Shown piece after piece: positions 17,601-25,885 of a DNA stretch of 64,000 bases (within the stretch, counting starts at the first letter, position 1; each line of letters opens with the position of its first letter). Position numbers and translations under genes: made by a program. The stretch spans positions 1-64,000 of the forward strand of contig DASVVT010000006.1 in assembly GCA_036386415.1 (NCBI GenBank), given 5' to 3'. The notes beneath the pieces were generated by a model that was not told the origin of the DNA, did not search any database, and worked only from the letters and a program-made list of their open reading frames with translations. The DNA comes from DASVVT01 sp036386415. Lineage in GTDB: Bacteria > Acidobacteriota > Blastocatellia > Pyrinomonadales > Pyrinomonadaceae.

Positions 17601-18784
17601 ATGGTTTCCACAAGTCCCGGCTCGAACTCCAACCCGACGCGCCAAGCCGGTTCGGAGATCGCCTGCCGCAGTCCGTCGATGTCCATCGGGCTGACGAGAA
17701 ATTGATGATCCGCTATTTGCGTCGAGAGCTCAGGATAGGCCGCGCTCTTCTGGTAGAAATCTGCGCGCATGGTGAGCACCACGACGCTGCGACCGCCCGG
17801 AATGGTTGCTGCGTAGAGGAGGTTACTGATGAACCGCGCGCGCTCTGTCTCGTCCTGACAAAGCGTAAAGACCTCTTCAAACTGGTCTACCACCCAGACA
17901 ACAAATTCCGAAGGCGGGCGGTCTGCCAGTGCGACCGAGGCGAGCAGGTGCAGGGAGCGCTGGTCTGCCGTCAGTTCGTCCAGAGTCTGACCGGCAGCCA
18001 GTTGCGGATTGAGGCGCACGAGATTGGTTGAGAGCGCGGTCAGCGGATGCGCGCCCGGCGTAAAGACACGAACCGCCCAGGCGTCGCTGCCCGCCAGAGC
18101 GCTCTTGCGCAGCGCCGGAATCAATCCGGCGCGCACCACCGATGACTTACCGCTTCCAGAAGGCCCAAGCACTGTCAGAAAGCGCGCGGTCTTCAGCTTC
18201 TCAACCAATCTTTGAACATCACTCTCCCGCCCGAAAAAGAATTCCGCATGCTCTTCATCAAAGGCACGCAGCCCACGGTACGGGCACACGTCGTTGCGCG
18301 CCTCGATGGGCATTTCAGGGCCGGGAGCCAGTCCCTTGACGGCGTTAATAAGTAGCTGAAAGGCGCGCGGGTCTGAGACACCTCGACGCAGGTCAACCCA
18401 GGTTCGCGTGCTGAGGAAGGGCGGCAGCGTGCCGGTATCGAACGGCTCAGGCAGATCAGGTAGAAGAACCAGGAACATCCGAAAGCTTCTGTCCTTAGCC
18501 ATCCGGTCTGTCGCAATCTGGAATTCCAGTCGTTCCCAGTCGCCGATCCCGCTCGGGCCGATGAAGACCGCACAGGCCGAAGATGAGCGCAGCCCGTGGG
18601 CGAGCTCATCCTGCCAGTTGCCACCCGGCGTCAGACACCACTTATCCAGCCACGGCTCAATACCGTCGCGCTTCAACTTCTCTGCAATGCGTTCGACCGC
18701 AGGCTTCTCTTTACTGTTATGAGAAAGAAAGACATCGAAAGGTCGGCTAACAGCGACATCCGAAGCGACCTGTGCGATCCCCAT
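14618..18784 (-). CDS. TIR-nSTAND1 NTPase-WD40 signalling protein
   Basis: 1388 residues from the ATG at 18784, which has GGAG eight bases upstream. Residues 16-150 are a TIR domain (FDVFLSHNSKEK; possible catalytic E87 in DWERLEFQIA). Residues about 168-600 are a STAND NTPase with Walker A GPSGSGKSS (207-215) and Walker B VVWVVDQFEE (295-304). A transmembrane helix follows at about 617-638, then WD40-like repeats from about 690 to the end (FSPDGKLILT-type strands, more than ten copies). STAND proteins oligomerise on sensing a trigger through the repeats; bacterial TIR effectors usually degrade NAD+ or make signal nucleotides. A role in phage defence or programmed death is therefore plausible. 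The membrane helix between NTPase and propeller is notable. The gene is alone, with no neighbouring defence gene. Confidence 0.88.
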   Translation of the reverse strand: MGIAQVASDVAVSRPFDVFLSHNSKEKPAVERIAEKLKRDGIEPWLDKWCLTPGGNWQDELAHGLRSSSACAVFIGPSGIGDWERLEFQIATDRMAKDRSFRMFLVLLPDLPEPFDTGTLPPFLSTRTWVDLRRGVSDPRAFQLLINAVKGLAPGPEMPIEARNDVCPYRGLRAFDEEHAEFFFGRESDVQRLVEKLKTARFLTVLGPSGSGKSSVVRAGLIPALRKSALAGSDAWAVRVFTPGAHPLTALSTNLVRLNPQLAAGQTLDELTADQRSLHLLASVALADRPPSEFVVWVVDQFEEVFTLCQDETERARFISNLLYAATIPGGRSVVVLTMRADFYQKSAAYPELSTQIADHQFLVSPMDIDGLRQAISEPAWRVGLEFEPGLVETILEDVESQPGALPLLEHALLELWERRRGRLLTLEAYRESGGVEGAIAKRADTIYESFDAEQQSIVKRVMLRLTQPGEGTEDTRRRVVMSELITQPEEALKVQSVVRTMADARLLMIDSGAEAGSEVVDVSHEALIRSWPRLRRWIDEDRQSLRVQRRLTEAAQEWQRSNCEEGLLFRGARLAQTIEYGARNRAELNETEREFLAASEKLQASERRAAQQRTRRIIIGLGVALVLISLSAIYALVQNRVARRNEENARLSSREAFARELAANAIAQLPVNPELGFLLATEAAQRAHTAETEHALRQALLRSPLHVLSAAAKGGSVNAKFSPDGKNILAITGKKVLVYEVEGARSILELPHDEDITGAKYSPDGKFILTETIGEGGEVRHLWEVATGRRSENWPLGQIVNYSALSFSPDSKFLLFSSSDNLQVREVIDGSIVAEVSGEYPAFSRDGKFLMTKTPGESHSLQLYDASNWQRVAVIPSTSSLVTGATLGAISSDGSLAFVGTDEGRSAGVYDVGQKRLLRQIKTDPEALNPVFSPDGKLIVFTTGKLLRGWRTDYWREEVYGGNTGVVTDISFSPDGRFFLVTDNLAHLYDVKSGRALAEFGVASGGYAVAGAEFSSDGKYVLTDNINGTVSVWDLNGWRGQVEIKVGGTGAAADDIHVSSAALSPDGKLIVTVGWKATGDESTEYAVQVWEFNNGRSAHLVKEWRFPEANYSAEFSPDSKLVLTGGDNSVRTLEIDSGRQLLELKHAWNDPEFSSDGKLIATAGTESAQVWDAHSGQLLYELKINGDVGSVAFSPDGKLLLVTVRGRAQLWDLAAKQIVREMGEESELTTKAVFSPDGRFIMMWEPSTGVNVQMRDAMTGQVVVELRGHVDPIYSASFSPDGKYVVTTSGFRSNVDIEEQTPQAANEVRVWDVASGRTFYEFRDHGEPVIAGMFSQDGKFILATGADGTMHVYACELCAPQDELLKLAGRRSVRPLTLNERAIYLHE

Positions 18785-18982
18785 GATGTAATCTCCAAAC
18801 GGACATGGGCACGTAGGAAAATGCTTTGAAGGCGGATTTGATTGAGCCACAGAGATAGCGGATGCCTTCGATTCCGCAAGCGCTTGAGCAGCGACCGGGC
18901 GCAGGTTGATAGCAGGCACACTACAGTTGAACAAATGGCTTGTCAATATCCGGCACAGGCCAGTCCCCCTGTCGTATCCGTT

Positions 18983-19022
18983 TTTATAATCTCTCTGACC
19001 ACTTTATAATTTCTCTCACCAA
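18983..19022. promoter_or_regulatory. tandem 20-bp repeat carrying two -10-like boxes
   Basis: Two 20-base units (18983-19002 and 19003-19022) match at 17 of 20 positions and each contains TTTATAAT followed by CTCTC. They lie in the divergent region, about 28 bases before the GTG start at 19051. The TATAAT boxes may be alternative promoters, or the pair may bind a regulator. Confidence 0.5.
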
Positions 19023-19050
19023 TATTTCGCGATAAGGTGGTTTCACATAA

Positions 19051-20958
19051 GTGTCCTTCTCATTAAATAACCGTCAGTATCAGCGAGCGGTCAGGTGCAT
19101 CCTTCTCTCCCTCGCGTTCGCCCTCCTGATCTTCGCAGAGGCTCATGAAGCGGCAGCCGCCCCGCAGTGGTCTGCGAAGCTGGACGGGCGCGTCCGGTTT
19201 TATCAGGCGACGGAGATGGGCGCGCTCGTGGTCGGCACGGAGAAGTCGCTCTATGGCGTGGACGGCGAGACGGGCGACGTGCTGTGGCGACGGAAGGATG
19301 CGCGCCTGGACGAAACGGATGTCGCCTTCGTTCCCGGCACGGATGTTCTGCTTTTGAGCCTGGAGCGGGGCGATAAAACACGCCTCGAGGCCGTCGATCT
19401 CGTCACGGGAGATGCGCTCTGGCGCAGCGACAAGGTGCGCGGCGCAGTCATGCAGATGGCCTTCGACCCTGACTCGCAACTTCTCGCCATCGTCCTCGTC
19501 AGGGACGCGCGAGACCGCGCGCGCGAGGGTTTCAAGCGGAAACCCGTACTTCACGTTTTCAACCTGGGCGAAGGCCGCGAGCTTTGGAAGCGCGAGCTTG
19601 AGAGCGAGATCGAGATGATGCCCGCGCTTTCCGGCGGAAGCGAAGGCGAGCGTGTGCCCTACACGCTGGACAACTATCGCCCGCCGCTCTTTCTAGACTC
19701 CAGGCTCTATCTTTTCTACGAAGGCGTCACCTCGCTCGACGCGCTGACGGGAAAGGAACGCCGTCGAGAGAAGTTTCGCGTCAACGAAGAGGGGCTGGCG
19801 CTCACGGAATCTGATGCGCTGGCAGATGAGCGCTTTATCTACACCTCTGGCCGGGGACATGTGCGCGCCGTCTCGCGCGCAAACGGCGAGGAAGCATGGG
19901 AGGCGAAAGACCTCGGCCTGACGCCGGAGATGATCCTGACGCCGGAAGTGCTCTTTGTCAGAACGGGCGGGCGGTTCACGCGCCTCGTTGACGGTGAAAG
20001 GGTCGAGCGCGGCCCTTACGGCGTCAGCGCCGTCGACCCCGCGAGCGGTAAAATCCTCTGGCGTTACAAGGGCGCGGACAAAGGGATCACTAACATCGCG
20101 CTGCCCGATTCTTCGACCGTCATCATTGCTGATCGCGACGATCTTATTTTCATTGACGCGGCGACGGGTAAGCGTCGCCGCAAGGTCTCGCACAATGTTG
20201 AGCGTGCCTCGTTCGTGCTGATGAACGAGCGCAAAGAGGCTGTGGTCGGCGGAACCAACGAGGTCGCAGCTTTCGATGTGGTGGACGGGCGCGAGCGCTG
20301 GCGCTCACGTCACAACCCACCGGGACGGGGCATCCTGCGCACCGTGGCGGCGGTCGCGGCGCGCGCCGCTTCGCTCTATTTCCGGTACGGCGGGGCGGCG
20401 ACGACAGTCTTTCGCGGCGCTCAACTTCTCAATACGGTCGGAAGCCTACGCTGGTCTGGCCTCGCGGCTCACGCGACGCTTCCAGACCTGACGAGCCTCG
20501 CCACAAACTACTCGCGCGAGTATGCACGCGAGCGCTTTGCGACCTTCGGCATTCTCTCGCGCGCTCGCTCTGCCGTCGGGGGGACGACACTTCAAAGGCC
20601 GAATCTGCCGAGCGTGCCACGCCCCTCGATTGACGTGCCGCGTCCCTCCATTGATGTAGAGGATCGCCTGCTCGACCGTCTCGATCCGGCGAGACAGTTG
20701 GAGCGGCTCTCGCGCTTCCTCTGGCGTCGCCGCAGGCTCGCGGCACTGCGCGGTCAGTGGGTCTACTTCTATACGGACTTGAAGACCAGGGGCGGAGGCC
20801 GTGGGCTTGTCGGCGTCAACATCCACACGGGCGAGGCCGCGCGCGCCATCCGACTGTCAGACCCGGACGAGCGCTTCATCTCTGATGAAACGACGAACCT
20901 GCTCTACAGCGCGCAGGGTGATCGTCTTCACGCCTATACCTTGAGCGGTAGCGATTAG
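19051..20958 (+). CDS. exported PQQ-like beta-propeller repeat protein
   Basis: 635 residues, GTG start with AAGGTGG upstream. A signal peptide (CILLSLAFALLIFAEAHEAAAA) is followed by repeats of the pattern GxLYGVDGETGDVLWRRK, DLVTGDALWRSD, DALTGKERRREK and DPASGKILWRYKG, the tryptophan-docking motif of PQQ-type propellers. No quinoprotein dehydrogenase catalytic residues are evident, so this is probably a binding or scaffold protein like BamB rather than an enzyme. Residues about 520-570 hold a Pro/Arg-rich insert with a short internal repeat (PRPSIDVPRPSIDV). Confidence 0.8.
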   Translation: MSFSLNNRQYQRAVRCILLSLAFALLIFAEAHEAAAAPQWSAKLDGRVRFYQATEMGALVVGTEKSLYGVDGETGDVLWRRKDARLDETDVAFVPGTDVLLLSLERGDKTRLEAVDLVTGDALWRSDKVRGAVMQMAFDPDSQLLAIVLVRDARDRAREGFKRKPVLHVFNLGEGRELWKRELESEIEMMPALSGGSEGERVPYTLDNYRPPLFLDSRLYLFYEGVTSLDALTGKERRREKFRVNEEGLALTESDALADERFIYTSGRGHVRAVSRANGEEAWEAKDLGLTPEMILTPEVLFVRTGGRFTRLVDGERVERGPYGVSAVDPASGKILWRYKGADKGITNIALPDSSTVIIADRDDLIFIDAATGKRRRKVSHNVERASFVLMNERKEAVVGGTNEVAAFDVVDGRERWRSRHNPPGRGILRTVAAVAARAASLYFRYGGAATTVFRGAQLLNTVGSLRWSGLAAHATLPDLTSLATNYSREYARERFATFGILSRARSAVGGTTLQRPNLPSVPRPSIDVPRPSIDVEDRLLDRLDPARQLERLSRFLWRRRRLAALRGQWVYFYTDLKTRGGGRGLVGVNIHTGEAARAIRLSDPDERFISDETTNLLYSAQGDRLHAYTLSGSD

Positions 20959-20967
20959 CCGAAGGAA

Positions 20968-21066
20968 GAGAATTAAACGCTGGAGGACGTAAAGGAGAAG
21001 ACGCAAAGGAAGTTCTTCTTCGCGCTCTTTGCGTGCCTTCCTTTGCGTCCTTTGCGTTTAATTCTC
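20968..21066. repeat. nonamer-word hairpin
   Basis: Left arm GAGAATTAAACGC..GACGCAAAGGA, right arm TCCTTTGCGTCCTTTGCGTTT then AATTCTC; the right arm repeats TTTGCGTCC-like words every 9 bases. It lies between two plus-strand genes. Related elements are at 26950-27040 and 38617-38693. Confidence 0.85.
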
Positions 21067-21150
21067 TCCCGTACACGTAAAAGTTTGAACGCCAGATTCG
21101 GATAGTTTTCATCAGTAGATGTCGGTAGTATGAGCGCTGGAGGTGGCGAG

Positions 21151-22314
21151 ATGAATCAGGATCAGAACATATTTGAGGAACTGCGCGTGATGGAGGGAGA
21201 TGTCTACTGGCAGTCTGTGCTGGCGAAGGACGAACGCTTCGACGGCATCTTCGTGTACGGCGTGCGCTCCACAGGCATCTACTGCAAACCATCCTGCCCG
21301 TCGCGCCGACCGGGGCGCGAGCAGGTCGCGTTCTTCCCATCGTGTGAAGCAGCCGAGGCGAGCGGATTGCGCGCCTGTCTGCGCTGCCAGCCGCGTCAGA
21401 AAAGCGCCGTCGATCCGCGTGTCAAGCTGGTGCTGCGCGTCTGCCGCGCCATTGAAGCACAAGAGGAGGACACCCCTCTGTCGCTCGACGAGCTGGGCGC
21501 GCATCTGGGCGTCAGCCCGCATCACCTGCGGCGGAGTTTCAAGAGCATCACGGGCATCACCCCGCGCCAGTACGCGGCGGCTCATCGCCTGCGACTGTTC
21601 AAGTCTAGAATCAAAGAGGGCGCGGAGGTGACCGCCGCAATGTACGACGCTGGCTATGGTTCGAGCAGCCGTCTTTATGAGAAAGCCTCGGAGCAACTCG
21701 GAATGACACCGGCGACCTATCGTCGCGGAGGAAAAGGCATGAACATCAATTACACCATCGTCGATTGTTATCTGGGTCGCCTCTTGGTGGCCGCCACCGA
21801 GCGCGGCATCTGCGCCGTACACTTCGGCGATCATGACGATATGCTCGCGGACTCCCTGAAAGGCGAATATCCGGCTGCCTTGATTCGCCATGATGAGACA
21901 ACTTTGAGCGAATGGGTCTCGGAGATACTGCGCTATCTGGATGGGTCGCAACCCAATCTGGGGCTGCCTCTAGACCTACAGGCGACTGCCTTCCAGTTGC
22001 GCGTCTGGGAAGCGCTGCGAAGTATTCCTTACGGCATGACGCGCTCTTACAAAGAGGTCGCGGAAGCCATCGGACAGCCCGACGCCGTGCGCGCCGTGGC
22101 AAGCGCCTGCGCTAAAAACAGGGTCGCACTCGTGACGCCGTGCCATCGTGTGATACGCGAAAGCGGCGAGCTGGGCGGCTACCGCTGGGGACTTGAGCGC
22201 AAGCGTGAGTTATTGAAGCGGGAGAGCAAGGGCGGCGGCGTCGCGCCGCTGAATCACGCGAGCAAGCAGGAGAGCGTGATGCCTTTGTTCGCCGAGAGTG
22301 AGATCAAAGCTTGA
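21151..22314 (+). CDS. ada: Ada: bifunctional DNA repair methyltransferase and regulator
   Basis: 387 residues; the ATG at 21151 is chosen because GGAGG lies seven bases upstream (an ATG 7 codons earlier lacks one). The N-terminal domain binds zinc through C45, C49, C76 and C79 (TGIYCKPSCPSRRP, LRACLRCQP) and takes methyl groups from phosphotriesters at C45. A central AraC-type helix-turn-helix follows (ALxLDELGAHLGVSPHHLRR, then GYGSSSRLYEKA). The C-terminal domain is O6-methylguanine-DNA methyltransferase with acceptor cysteine about 331 in TPCHRVI and the GGYRWG loop. Methylated Ada normally activates its own gene. Confidence 0.95.
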   Translation: MNQDQNIFEELRVMEGDVYWQSVLAKDERFDGIFVYGVRSTGIYCKPSCPSRRPGREQVAFFPSCEAAEASGLRACLRCQPRQKSAVDPRVKLVLRVCRAIEAQEEDTPLSLDELGAHLGVSPHHLRRSFKSITGITPRQYAAAHRLRLFKSRIKEGAEVTAAMYDAGYGSSSRLYEKASEQLGMTPATYRRGGKGMNINYTIVDCYLGRLLVAATERGICAVHFGDHDDMLADSLKGEYPAALIRHDETTLSEWVSEILRYLDGSQPNLGLPLDLQATAFQLRVWEALRSIPYGMTRSYKEVAEAIGQPDAVRAVASACAKNRVALVTPCHRVIRESGELGGYRWGLERKRELLKRESKGGGVAPLNHASKQESVMPLFAESEIKA

Positions 22315-22325
22315 GTCGTCAACGT

Positions 22326-22361
22326 GTCAGTCCCGCCCTGTGTACATAGGGCGGGACTGAC
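22326..22361. terminator. bidirectional hairpin between convergent genes
   Basis: GTCAGTCCCGCCCT (22326-22339) pairs perfectly with AGGGCGGGACTGAC (22348-22361) over 14 bp with an 8-base loop. It sits in the 71 bases between ada (+) and the BNR gene (-), the expected place for a shared terminator, although the T-tract is poor. Confidence 0.75.
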
Positions 22362-22385
22362 ATAAGTCTGGCTCAATGAGTCAGC

Positions 22386-25300
22386 CTATTTCTGCTCGCC
22401 CTTCTTCTCCCACTCCTCGCGCGTCATCAGCTTGATCGGTTCCAGTTGTTTATTCGTCAGGGCAGAGTTGACACCGGCCAGCTCTTTCGCCGTCCATGCT
22501 TCAAAGCTCTTGACCACATCCGTCAGCTCGCGACCGAGAGCATCTGCGCGCTCGACCTGCGTCTGCGAGGGACGCCCTTCGTAGAAGGCTATGTTGCCGT
22601 AGAGGTCGCTCAGAAATTCACGCAGCCGCTCCTCGCCCGTGATCATGCCGCCCTCTTTCGTGGCGACGATCTTCTTGCGCAGCTCGTCGACTTCGGCTGA
22701 CGCAGCCTGTAGCCTTGCGCGAAGCGGGTCACTGGCCGGGAGGCGTGAGGAGCGTTCATCAAGCGCCAGCCTCATAGTGTTGATCTGATCGACGGCAAAG
22801 GCCATCTCGCCGAGCAGGTTGTAAACCTTCATCGCCAGCGCGAACTGAGCCTGCCGATCCTGCGGCGTGTGCTTCGAGCGCGGGTCTGTCACAACCTTTA
22901 GCTCTGTGGTGTAGACCTCCTTGTTTTTGGTCATCTTCACCGTGTACGTGCCCGGCAACACGCGCGGGCCGTAGGCTGCGCCGAAGGCTGCGCTGGCCGC
23001 CGGGGGAAGCTTCGGGGGCTTCAGGCGCATCGGCCACGTCGCACGGCTTAAGCCGCGCCGCTTGCTGCTCGGAACCGTGCCCAGAAGCTTGCCCTGCGGA
23101 TCGAAGACCTCGATCTTGAGGTCGCCGAAGATATGTCGCTTCTTCTGGTAATAGGTGATGACAGCTTCGTCAGGCGGATTCGGGCCGACATAAGCCGCGT
23201 CGCCGTTCACCCATCCACCCTGAGCCGGGATGCGCTGGACGGAGGGCTGTGCCTGTATGAAGACAGCATCCATGGCTCTTGTCTCCGGGCTGAGCGCGCG
23301 AAGCGGCGTGATGTCGTCTACGATCCAGATACCGCGCCCGTGCGTCGCGATCACCAGGTCGTGATCGCGCGGGTGAATCGTCAGGTCGCGCACGGCAACG
23401 CTCGGCAGGTTGCCTCCCTTGTACTGTGCCCACTGGCGACCCCCGTCGAGCGAAACCCAAAGACCAAACTCCGTGCCGACAAACAGGAGATCAGGCCGCA
23501 CAGGGTCTTCTCTGACGACATGCGCATAGCCGCGCACGCTCCCGCCGCCGCTCGCCTCAGTCATCAGGGGCGTCCACGTTTGGCCGAAGTCCGTGGTCTT
23601 ATAAACATAGGGGCGCATGTCTCCGAACGTGTGCCGGTCGAAGGAGGCGTAGGCCGTACCTTCGTCGAAGTGTCCCGCGTCTATGTAGGAAACCCAGGCG
23701 CTCGGTGGCAACCCTTGTATGTTAGTGACGACGTTCTTCCAGGATTTACCACCATCGCGCGTGAGCTGTAGGTTGCCGTCGTCTGTGCCAACCCAGATGA
23801 CGCGTCTATTCTTTGGCGACTCGCTGATCGAATAGATGGTGGTGTGCATCTCTGCTGCGGAGTTGTCGATGGTCACGCCGCCCGACTGCTCCTGCTTCTG
23901 CTTCTCTGGATCATTCGTCGTCAGGTCTTCGGAGATGCGCTCCCAGGTCTGCCCGTGATCGCGCGAGCGGAAGAGGAACTGCGCGCCGATGTAGAGTGTG
24001 CCGTCTCGCGTCGGGCTCAAATGAATCGGCGTGTTCCAGTTGTAGCGCAGCTTCTTCTCCCCGTACTGCGCGAGCGGCTTGATGTTGCGCGACTCGTGCG
24101 TCTTGCGGTTGATGCGCGAGATTTCGCCGCCCTGATACTCTGCGTAGATGTAATCCGGGTCGGAAGTGTCTGCGAACATCCAGAAGCCGTCGCCGCCGTA
24201 CATATTTTCCCAGCGGTTGTTGGTGACGCCGCCTGGGTATTGCGAGTCTCCGACCCAGGATGAGTTGTCCTGTAGTCCACCGTAGACACGATAGGGCGTC
24301 TCCATGTCCACGGAGACGTGATAGAACTGCGAGACGGGGAGGTTCTCTGCCTTCCACCAGCGATTGCCGCCGTCGTAGGAGTACCAGAGGCCGCCGTCGT
24401 CGCCCGCGATCAGGTGATCCGTGTTATTCGGATTGACCCACACATCATGGAAGTCGCCGTGCGCGCCCCCTGTAATGATGCTGAAACTCTTGCCGCCATC
24501 GTTGCTCAGGATCAGGTTGAGGTCGGGCTTATAAATCTTGTTCTCGTTTTTTGGATCGACGATCAGGTTGGCGAAATAGAAGGGACGCCAGACCATGTTC
24601 TGGCTGCGGTCGAGCAGCGTCCATGTCCGGCCATTATCATCCGAGCGATAGAGACCGTTCTTCGGCGGCTCGGCTTCGATAAAAGCATAGACGACGTTCG
24701 GCTTCGAGGGCGCGACCGTCACGGCCACGCGCCCCCAGGGCTTAGCGGGCAGCCCCTGCGCGCTCTGGGCGGAAAGCTCTGTCCACGTTGCGCCGCCATC
24801 CGTCGATTTGAAAAGACCGCTGCCGCTCGGAGCGTCTGCGCCCTCGCCTCCTGAACGAAACGTCCAGCCCTTACGGCGGAAATCCCACATCCCGGCATAA
24901 ACTGTCTGCGGATTCTTCTCGTCCATAGAGATCATAGAGCAGCCCGTCGAAGCGTTCGCGCCCTTCAGAATTTTCGTCCAGCTTCTGCCTCCGTCAGTCG
25001 TCTTGTAGAGGCCGCGCTCGTCCGAATCGCTCCACAGCTTGCCGGGCGCGCAGGCGTAAACCGTGTCTGTCTGGTTCGGGTCAACGAGAATCTTGACGAT
25101 GCGCTCAGACTCCTTCAAGCCCATGTTTGTCCAGTTCTCGCCGCCGTCCGTAGACTTGTAGACGCCGTCTCCGATGGAGACGCTGTTGCGCGTCCAGGAC
25201 TCGCCCGTGCCGACCCACACAGTCTTCGGGTTCTTCGGATCAATCGTGACAGCGCCGATTGATTGCACGGGTTGCTTATCGAAGACGGGCTTGAAGGTTG

Positions 25301-25577
25301 TGCCACCGTTGACGGACTTCCACACGCCGCCGCTCGCCGCGCCGACATAGATGGTGAGCCGCTTCCCTTCCTGAACGGCATCAACCGCCGCGATGCGGCC
25401 ACTCATCGCCGCCGAGCCGATATTGCGCGCCCCGAGGCCGGAGATCGTCTCAGAATCCATCTTGACCTGTGAGGGCTGTTGCTGCTGCCGCTGCACAGGT
25501 GTCTGCGCCGCCGCACTGAACACAAACGCAAAGCTCAGAATCGCGACCTGTGACCAACGCATGGGTTTCCTGTTCAT
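22386..25577 (-). CDS. exported BNR/VPS10-type beta-propeller protein
   Basis: 1063 residues with a signal peptide (VAILSFAFVFSAAAQ). The body contains many Asp-box (BNR) repeats of the form S-x-DGG-x-xW (KSTDGGENWT, KTTDGGRSWTK, RSRDHGQTWER, LTRDGGKSWKN), as in sortilin/VPS10-like and photosystem-assembly-like propellers. The C-terminal 250 residues include a beta-sandwich-like segment (GTYTVKMTKNKEVYTTELKV) and a helical tail. Such proteins are common in Acidobacteriota and Bacteroidota and are often annotated as glycosyl hydrolases, but no catalytic residues can be assigned here. Confidence 0.85.
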   Translation of the reverse strand: MNRKPMRWSQVAILSFAFVFSAAAQTPVQRQQQQPSQVKMDSETISGLGARNIGSAAMSGRIAAVDAVQEGKRLTIYVGAASGGVWKSVNGGTTFKPVFDKQPVQSIGAVTIDPKNPKTVWVGTGESWTRNSVSIGDGVYKSTDGGENWTNMGLKESERIVKILVDPNQTDTVYACAPGKLWSDSDERGLYKTTDGGRSWTKILKGANASTGCSMISMDEKNPQTVYAGMWDFRRKGWTFRSGGEGADAPSGSGLFKSTDGGATWTELSAQSAQGLPAKPWGRVAVTVAPSKPNVVYAFIEAEPPKNGLYRSDDNGRTWTLLDRSQNMVWRPFYFANLIVDPKNENKIYKPDLNLILSNDGGKSFSIITGGAHGDFHDVWVNPNNTDHLIAGDDGGLWYSYDGGNRWWKAENLPVSQFYHVSVDMETPYRVYGGLQDNSSWVGDSQYPGGVTNNRWENMYGGDGFWMFADTSDPDYIYAEYQGGEISRINRKTHESRNIKPLAQYGEKKLRYNWNTPIHLSPTRDGTLYIGAQFLFRSRDHGQTWERISEDLTTNDPEKQKQEQSGGVTIDNSAAEMHTTIYSISESPKNRRVIWVGTDDGNLQLTRDGGKSWKNVVTNIQGLPPSAWVSYIDAGHFDEGTAYASFDRHTFGDMRPYVYKTTDFGQTWTPLMTEASGGGSVRGYAHVVREDPVRPDLLFVGTEFGLWVSLDGGRQWAQYKGGNLPSVAVRDLTIHPRDHDLVIATHGRGIWIVDDITPLRALSPETRAMDAVFIQAQPSVQRIPAQGGWVNGDAAYVGPNPPDEAVITYYQKKRHIFGDLKIEVFDPQGKLLGTVPSSKRRGLSRATWPMRLKPPKLPPAASAAFGAAYGPRVLPGTYTVKMTKNKEVYTTELKVVTDPRSKHTPQDRQAQFALAMKVYNLLGEMAFAVDQINTMRLALDERSSRLPASDPLRARLQAASAEVDELRKKIVATKEGGMITGEERLREFLSDLYGNIAFYEGRPSQTQVERADALGRELTDVVKSFEAWTAKELAGVNSALTNKQLEPIKLMTREEWEKKGEQK

Positions 25578-25664
25578 CGCTCTCGAATCCTTCTCTATTT
25601 ATCTCGCTATGGAATCAAACTGGCTACACGGTGTTCGACTCTTTATCGTCCCGCCAGGGACAGA

Positions 25665-25830
25665 CTGACAATAGCCCAGCGATTTATCGCTGGGAGACAG
25701 CGTCATGTATTAAGAGTGTAGTCCCGTAGGGACGACTGAAATCGACTTGCGCCTCTGCTTCAGCCGTCCCTACGGGACTGTACTTCTTTGGCTGATCTTT
25801 CCCAGCGATAAATCGCTGGGCTATTGTCAG
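25665..25830. repeat. long nested palindrome
   Basis: The outer arms, 25665-25695 and 25800-25830, are a perfect 31-bp inverted repeat, itself containing CCCAGCGATTTATCGCTGGG. Inside, 25720-25740 and 25759-25779 form a second inverted repeat matching at 20 of 21 positions, with core AGTCCCGTAGGGACG. A small hairpin (GCCTGCTTCGCAGGC) follows at 25833-25847. The element fills the gap between two minus-strand genes; no gene is present from 25578 to 25885. Confidence 0.9.
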
Positions 25831-25885
25831 TCGCCTGCTTCGCAGGCTGATGGAAGAGTGGCGCATCAGGTTTATCTTTATTCTC

